From the NCBI GenBank assembly GCA_037952775.1, contig JBANAY010000004.1, forward strand, positions 62,001 through 126,000: DNA of 64,000 nt. Direction: 5' to 3'. This document shows, piece by piece, positions 57,411-64,000 of this stretch (position 1 is the first letter of the stretch; each line of letters starts with the position of its first letter). The stretch comes from Clonostachys chloroleuca (lineage: Eukaryota > Ascomycota > Sordariomycetes > Hypocreales > Bionectriaceae). The translations under genes were made by a program, and so were the position numbers. A model generated the notes under the pieces. It worked only from the letters and a program-made list of their open reading frames with translations. It made no database searches and was not told the origin of the DNA.

Positions 57411-60292
57411 ATGGTACCACCGGCCGGGAAGACGGCCGTTTCATACAGCCATGGCGCGCAGACCGCTCTGCTCAATGCCGTGGGTTCCCCTCCCGTCTCC
57501 TTGCTGGGCCTTAACCCCCACGGCATCGAATGTAGCTGCTCGTACTGACTGCCTGTTATATAGGTAAATCGAATGTTTGAACTCGGAAGAACGGTTCATT
57601 CTCTGGACGAGCTTAACAATGGTGTCATCCTCGGCCAAATTCTCCACGAGCTGGACCAGGACTTTGACCCTTCCAACCTTGAAACTAGCCAGGGCACATC
57701 TAAATATCTCACGAACAAGCGGAATATTCAAACGATATACAAGGGTCTATTTCGATTCATACGGCGGCAGATCCCAGAACTCGGCTGTCAAGCCAAGAAG
57801 GTCGATTACCATGCTATCGCCGAGAACCCAGATGCCCATGGCATCAGCCAGGTACTTCATAGCCCCTTCTGGTCTTTGATATATGTTTAACTAACAGATC
57901 ATACAAGTTGCTTGCTGTCATGGTATCTGCAGCTGCGATGGGGCCCGATAACAAGAGATATATTCCCAAGATCCAGAGGAGCCTGGATCGTGATACTCAA
58001 GCTGAAATAATGCAGATTCTTCAGATCGTTCAGCAGGATATCGCCGCCTCTGAAGGGGATCAAGACTTGGATGAGGCTATAGATGCCGTCATGGAGGCTC
58101 GTGACATGGATCTCCTCGTTGAAGAGCAAAACGCTGCTCTGCGACAGCAACTGGAAGCGACCAAGAAGAATCTATCAGACTATATCACTAGGCTCGAGTA
58201 CCTCCAGCTAAGCCATGAGGAGCTCCGATACGAAAAGGAGAAAAACGACAGGGAGCTAGAGTTTCTGCGTAAGGCGACGCAAGATGGCGCTAACAGCGCG
58301 GAATCAGTGAAGGTCCTTGAAGCTCAAGTACATGAGCAGATGGAAATCATTGCACGGAACGAGGAAACGATTCGGGCACACGAGAGAACCAAAGCTCAAC
58401 TGGAAAGTGAGGTTCAGAGACTTACACAAAAAAGCATACAAGCGGACGACCTTCGCGACCAGGTTATTGAATGGAAACACAAAGCCGAAGAGTTGGAGAA
58501 GAAGGCCAATACTGCTGATAGATATAAGCAAAAACTGGAATCTCAGCAGCACTTGGTCAAGGAGGTCCAGAATCTTCAATATGAGAAGGCAGACTTGCAG
58601 GAACAGCTTCGGTCCCTGGTGGACGACAGAGAGCGGAATTCCCGCACAAGACAGGCGGAGGATGAGCTGACAAAGATGATAACGCAATCAGAACAGCATC
58701 TCTGGGACGAGCGCAGCCAGAAAAATCAACTTATTAGGGATGTGGCTGCCTTGGAAGAAGAGCTGATGCGACTCAAAGCTCAACGCACACATGATGAAAG
58801 CTATATTCAAGACCTCCAGGAGCAAATTCAACATGGAGGAGCTACCGAAGCACCAACACAAGGCGAGGAGTCCCTCGGTGTGGAAGGATTAAGTTTGAAT
58901 CTTGCCGCTGAGCTGGACAATGCTAGTAATGACGGCCAGCCGTTGATTCCTTTAGAGTTATCACGCTTAAAAGCAGAGAATGATTTGCTCCGAAGAACCA
59001 TGGGCTCATCTGGCGACGCAGCTTTGTTGCGGAGAGAACTTGAAGATGAAAGAAATCAGAGGGAGCATCTCCAGAACAATTTCAACGAGATTTTCGAAAA
59101 ACACACACTAGCTCAGGGTCAAATTGACGCTCTCATGGAGGACAAGATCGGTGAAGAGTTCGTATCCTCCAGAATCAAACCCACAGTCTGCTATAACACA
59201 GTGGCTAATATAACCATGAAACAGAGCTCAAGCTTTCAGGGATCTCAGGACGCGCAGCGACCAACTTGAAGAAAATCTTGAGAAAGCTCAACGGCGTTTG
59301 GAGCAATTGGAAAATGTGAATGCTGACCAGACCAGGGAGCTTGTGACAGTGAAGACTCAACTTTCTGCCGTCGAGAAGGACCAAACCGAAGCTATTGACG
59401 ACCTGAAGAAGACCGACGTGCTAGTCTCAGAGTCACTACAGGGAGAGCTTGTAAGACTTCGTGAAAAGTATAATTTTGCCATCAGCGAACGAGATGCCCA
59501 CAAGTCTCAGCTTGTAGAAGCCTTGCTAGAAAAGGACAGGCTTCGCAAAGGCTCAGAGGAAGGCAAAGACTTGGACGCAAAGGACTCGGATGGCCCAGAA
59601 ATCTCATCCAAGGGTGCCGAAAAGATCGAGAAGTTGCGTGAGCGCCTCAAAGAGCGAAACGAAGTAAGTGGACATCACCAGAAAAGGGGAGACCCCCAGA
59701 TTTCACGGGTTTATGAACTGCAATATTATTTTATAAACTTCGCCTCTCTGCCTCAAGAAAGTCCAAGGGAGTGTCTTTAGGCAGAGAGGGAAACATTATG
59801 GTCACTGAGGCCCAGTGGTTCTCGGCTTCCCTCCCCACGCAAAGACAAGTCTTCTGTTACACCCACACGGTTTCATGTGCTAACAAAATGCCTGCTCTCA
59901 GCAACTCGAAAAGTCCGAAAGGGATCGCCTCGATTTACAGCGAAAGCTCAAGGCAGCGCTGGGTGGAGAGACCGCAGCTGCAGAGAGGGTATTCTATTTC
60001 ATTCCCTAGGCGTACATCTCACACTGCTAACCAAGAATTTTAAAAACGATCAAGGCGGCTACCGACCAACTTATCAGCAACCTCCGCAGGGAGAATTCTC
60101 TTATTACGACCGCGTGGTTTGGCCTTACCACACGCCTCCAAAGCAATCATGTTGTGTTGCAACGCCGGCATGATTCTCCAAAAAGTTGGGTCAACAAGCA
60201 GAGGCAGATGGTTAATGGTCAGTTGCGCCGCCGCGACTCCCTCTATCTCTACTGACGTGTATCTCTATTGGGCAGCTACCCCGAGAAGATAG
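57411..60292 (+). CDS. hookA: HOOK-family dynein/endosome adaptor
   Basis: Cytoplasmic adaptor linking early endosomes to dynein on microtubules. Seven exons (57411-57479, 57564-57851, 57908-59157, 59225-59663, 59902-59988, 60055-60217, 60276-60292) give 770 aa. The N-terminal HOOK (calponin-like) domain is assembled over exons 1-3: QTALLNA/VNRMFELGRTVHSLDELNNG, then GVILGQILHELD and LLAVMVSAAAMGPDNK. Residues about 165-700 are almost pure coiled coil. The conserved C-terminal cargo-binding part is NSLITTAWFGLTTRLQSNHV then KSWVNKQRQMVNA, ending TPRR. Intron 5' and 3' signals are good; the fourth intron is long (238 nt). The last exon codes only five residues. The start exon rests on a somewhat weak GTGGGT donor, but its join gives the expected helix. 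Confidence 0.93.
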
Positions 60293-61000
60293 GAGCTCAT
60301 GGGTTAAGCCCTCCCGCCCCATGTCCTCGGTCCATACGACCCTGGCAGCGCTCTGAGACGGCCACCGCTCCCATCGCTGCGCCCTAAGAGTAAACCGTGT
60401 AGATTTCAGACCTAAAACCTTCTTTCTTATATATATACTACCTCAGCTATAAGTTCTATCACACCCGTTGTCAAACCACCCCTTCGCGGCCGTCTCCCCC
60501 CTCTTTTGTTAAGTTTGATGACGCGACCTAGGCATCTCTACCCCCCTGCCGTGTGGCCTGCCATACCCTGGGGACCTTCTCGATGGTTACTGGACGACGA
60601 TATTTAGCACTAGTATATTGTGTGGAGAGCTTTTTTACAAGGCTTGGGTGTGGGAATATGACAGCGATTCATTAGTCTTCTAGAGAGCCCCTGGTCACCA
60701 GTGATTGGTTTGTCGGCCACAGGCAGGTGGGTTTATCTACAATAGTTCACGTATTGGCTCTGCTCATATGGGGACCGGTCGTGCAAAGCGTATATTATTT
60801 GTTCCATTCATTCATTCACTAGGCGTGTTCGAGTAAATGTTTCCTCAGATTACTCTATCTGGATTTGACGAGGGTTTGTACAGGTGCCGTTGGAAAAACT
60901 TTTTAGCCCACAGTTATACAAGAGGACACTTTTCAGGGACTGGAGGCAAGACTTGATCTTTAGTCCCTTCAAGTACCCGAAATTTTCAACAAAGTTGAAT
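60293..61000. other. Convergent 3' region of HOOK and ADK1
   Basis: 708 bp without coding character; two 3' UTRs are expected. Confidence 0.45.
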
Positions 61001-62003
<1,003 letters not shown>

Positions 62004-63348
62004 GGTGGCGGCTGTGAAAGATCAATTGAGAGCGGGGCTGACAGCTCCAGTGATCAAATGGGAGAAGAGAGGTGAGAAAGGGACAGAGAGATGGGGAGGA
62101 GGGCGTCGTCGAGGGGCGTTGATGGAGGCTTTTGGATGGATGAAAGGGAAGAATCCAAACGGCGGCATTCAGAACTCTTAGCGGTACCTCTATACAAATT
62201 GTTGGGTGCGGTTGCCCGAACAGGCTGGGCCATGGGGAACAAGCTTGCCGAATGCGTTGTTTTGATTGGCCAGCACTTTACTTCCCTTTCTGGACAAATG
62301 GAATTCCGACGCCGAATCGCGGATCATCAAGTGCTTCCAAGGTTCTCTGGTGAACACGAGCTCCCTGGCCGAGTCGACTGTTACCCTGACTATTGAAGGT
62401 GCCTGCCGAGCTCCTTTGCCCATTCCGGGGCGCATCCAGCATTCATGTCGGAGCTCTGTATCTTGCTGGTGTACCGCACGTCAGTTCCTAGTAAATGAGT
62501 GTCTTATTCAGTTGGCTTAAGTGAGCAGCTGGCAAGCCTCCCTAGCCAGCTTGACCCATTCAAAGTACCTCGTGCATCACTGCCAGCCGCACTTTTTTAC
62601 ATGTGAAGCGACGTGACATCAGCTCCCGTGCCAGTGCAGGTAGGGACGGTTCGTTGCTTTGCCGAGAGCATTAATGGGACAGTTACCTAGGCATTGCGCA
62701 GACAACGCTTTTCCGCCTGTCCGCAACTCTGGCCAACCAGCGTCTCATTCTGGATTAGCCCTGGGCAGGAAGCCGATGGACATCTGCGCGTCGCGATTAT
62801 TCTAGACTAGTAAGAAAGGTACCCGCGCCGCTGCACTTATCCGCCAACATCTCGCACTGTCGAGACCACGCAAAACAGGGTGGTAATACGCGCAGCCTTA
62901 CCCGTTTGTTCCTGAAGGAACCAACCTAGCATATTGTTTACTAGCATAACCACTGGATTTACTTAACTTGGGGCAATTCGGCTACACAAGTTTGATTTCC
63001 TGGCCCAAGCGATGTCGGATCGTCCTGGAAGTCATTTATGTCAGCAAGATCAAATAATAGCACTTGCATAGATGTGGCGTTAGCTAGAGCACGTGACCCA
63101 AGGTGTGGCTCAAGGTCCCCTCTAGTTGGAGCTTGACGAGGTGGGCTTCAAGGCAGCACCTCAAGTACGTGTGATCACCACTGCCTTACCAACCACGAGC
63201 ATCGAAACAAACGACACTCTCTCTTCGTTCTCTTCTAAGAGCTTAATAATACACGGTCCACTCGGCATACCTGCCTTCTTTTTCTTTAATTCTACAACGA
63301 TTGCCTACTAAGCGCCGACAGCTCCAGAATTGGTGCGAAACCACAAAG
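62004..63348. other. Divergent promoter region of ADK1 and RPN8
   Basis: 1.35 kb with only chance ORFs. Contains AGGTACC-like words (about 62567 and 62818) and a CACGTG box at 63090-63095. Confidence 0.5.
63090..63095. promoter_or_regulatory. CACGTG motif upstream of RPN8
   Basis: Context GCACGTGACCC, about 255 bp before the ATG; third E-box core before a housekeeping gene in the right part of the window. Confidence 0.4.
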
Positions 63349-64000
63349 ATGCCTACTACGACGGCGGAAACGCTATCTCTCGTCACTCGGAACGTGTCTG
63401 TCGCTCCTCTCGTCCTTTTGTCTGCCGTCGACCACTACAATCGTACGATACAGCAGAACAACAGTGCAAAGTCGAAACGAGTGGTTGGTGTACTTCTTGG
63501 GCAGAACGATGGCAAGAATGTGAGAGTATCAAACAGCTTCGCAGGTACGTCATCAACCACTCTTTTTATAGGATGGGAGCCTGAGCTAACTTGGCTCCAG
63601 TTCCTTTTGAGGAGGATGAGAAGGACCCTTCGGTGTGGTTCTTGGATCACAACTACGTCGAGTCTATGAACGATATGTTTAAGAAGGTCAACGCCAGAGA
63701 GAAGTTAATAGGCTGGTACCATTCCGGCCCAAAGCTTCGAGCATCTGACTTGGAGATCAATGAGCTCTTCAAGCGCTATAACCCCAACCCTCTCCTGGTC
63801 ATCATTGATGTCCAGCCAAAGGAGTCTGGCGTGCCCACAGACGCTTACTTCGCGGTAGAGGAGATCAAAGACGTTCGTTATTCCCCCTCCCCAAAGAGAA
63901 CTCCCAGGTGGATTGACAGCGCTAACTATACCACAGGATGGCACCACGACCTCAAGGACCTTTGTCCATACCCCCTCGATCATCGAGGCCGAAGAAGCAG
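63349..64000 (+). CDS. RPN8: 26S proteasome regulatory subunit RPN8 (partial, cut by window end)
   Basis: MPN-domain subunit of the 19S lid, partner of the deubiquitinase RPN11. Exons seen are 63349-63544, 63601-63872 and 63937 onward (introns 56 and 64 nt); the gene continues past 64000. The start [20 protein letters not shown] is followed by the MPN fold: [55 protein letters not shown] and [20 protein letters not shown]. His occurs where JAMM proteases have it, but the full JAMM zinc set is absent, as in all RPN8. The second donor is the less common GTTCGT. About 177 residues are visible of roughly 330-360 expected. Confidence 0.95.

Noticed and set aside
59664..59901. Extra exon inside the long HOOK intron
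   Set aside because: The outer donor and the CTAAC...CTCTCAG acceptor join the conserved coiled coil directly in phase; the inside has stops and no family sequence.

Overview
The window is nuclear DNA of a filamentous ascomycete (Pezizomycotina), most likely a sordariomycete of the order Hypocreales. The evidence is many short spliceosomal introns (about 50-140 nt, GTAAGT/GTGAGT-type donors, CTAAC-like branch sites), single-gene transcription units on both strands, AT and T-run simple repeats, and a gene set with fungal signatures: PHO85, SGF73, AMA1, DML1, COQ2, a chit42-class chitinase and a Zn2Cys6 regulator. The order assignment is an inference from remembered protein similarity. Gene models below were built by hand from ORFs, splice signals and conserved motifs. 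Twenty-four protein genes are supported; no tRNA, rRNA, CRISPR array or intact transposon was seen.

Layout. 0.9-6.6 kb: forkhead/FHA transcription factor (-) and poly(A) polymerase (+), divergent. 7.3-17.9 kb: DML1 (-), AhpC/TSA-like protein (+), membrane-anchored septin-like GTPase (-), PHO85 kinase (+), tafazzin (-), NOSIP-type RING protein (+). 18.7-23.1 kb: SAGA subunit SGF73 (-) and a Zn2Cys6 regulator (-). 23.1-26.3 kb: a gene-poor stretch rich in small inverted repeats. 26.3-33.3 kb: secreted SGNH hydrolase (-), two fungal proteins of unknown function (+,+), SNARE SYN8 (+). 33.8-39.0 kb: APC/C activator AMA1 (-, damaged as read) and GH18 chitinase (-). 39.0-43.0 kb: a 4-kb gene-free stretch. 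43.0-64.0 kb: Rab geranylgeranyltransferase alpha (+), histidine acid phosphatase-like membrane protein (-), JmjC/CDCA7-type zinc-finger protein (-), COQ2 (+), RPS23 (-), unknown coiled-coil protein (+), secreted I9 inhibitor-like protein (+), HOOK (+), ADK1 (-), and RPN8 (+, cut by the window end).

Most genes are housekeeping and do not form a pathway cluster. Loose functional themes are chromatin and transcription (forkhead, SGF73, JmjC/CDCA7), membrane traffic (SYN8, BET4, HOOK), mitochondria (DML1, TAZ1, COQ2) and cell-cycle control (PHO85, AMA1).

The most striking window-wide signal is that five otherwise well-conserved genes each need exactly one extra base, at or beside a short G/C run, to be readable. 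This points to systematic under-calling in the assembly rather than five separate mutations. Other points worth attention are a Cys-rich module inserted within a histidine acid phosphatase domain, an in-frame TAG in AMA1, a dispersed family of small CACTGAGGT/GTACCT hairpins in intergenic DNA, and three genes whose first coding exon is only 7-10 nt.
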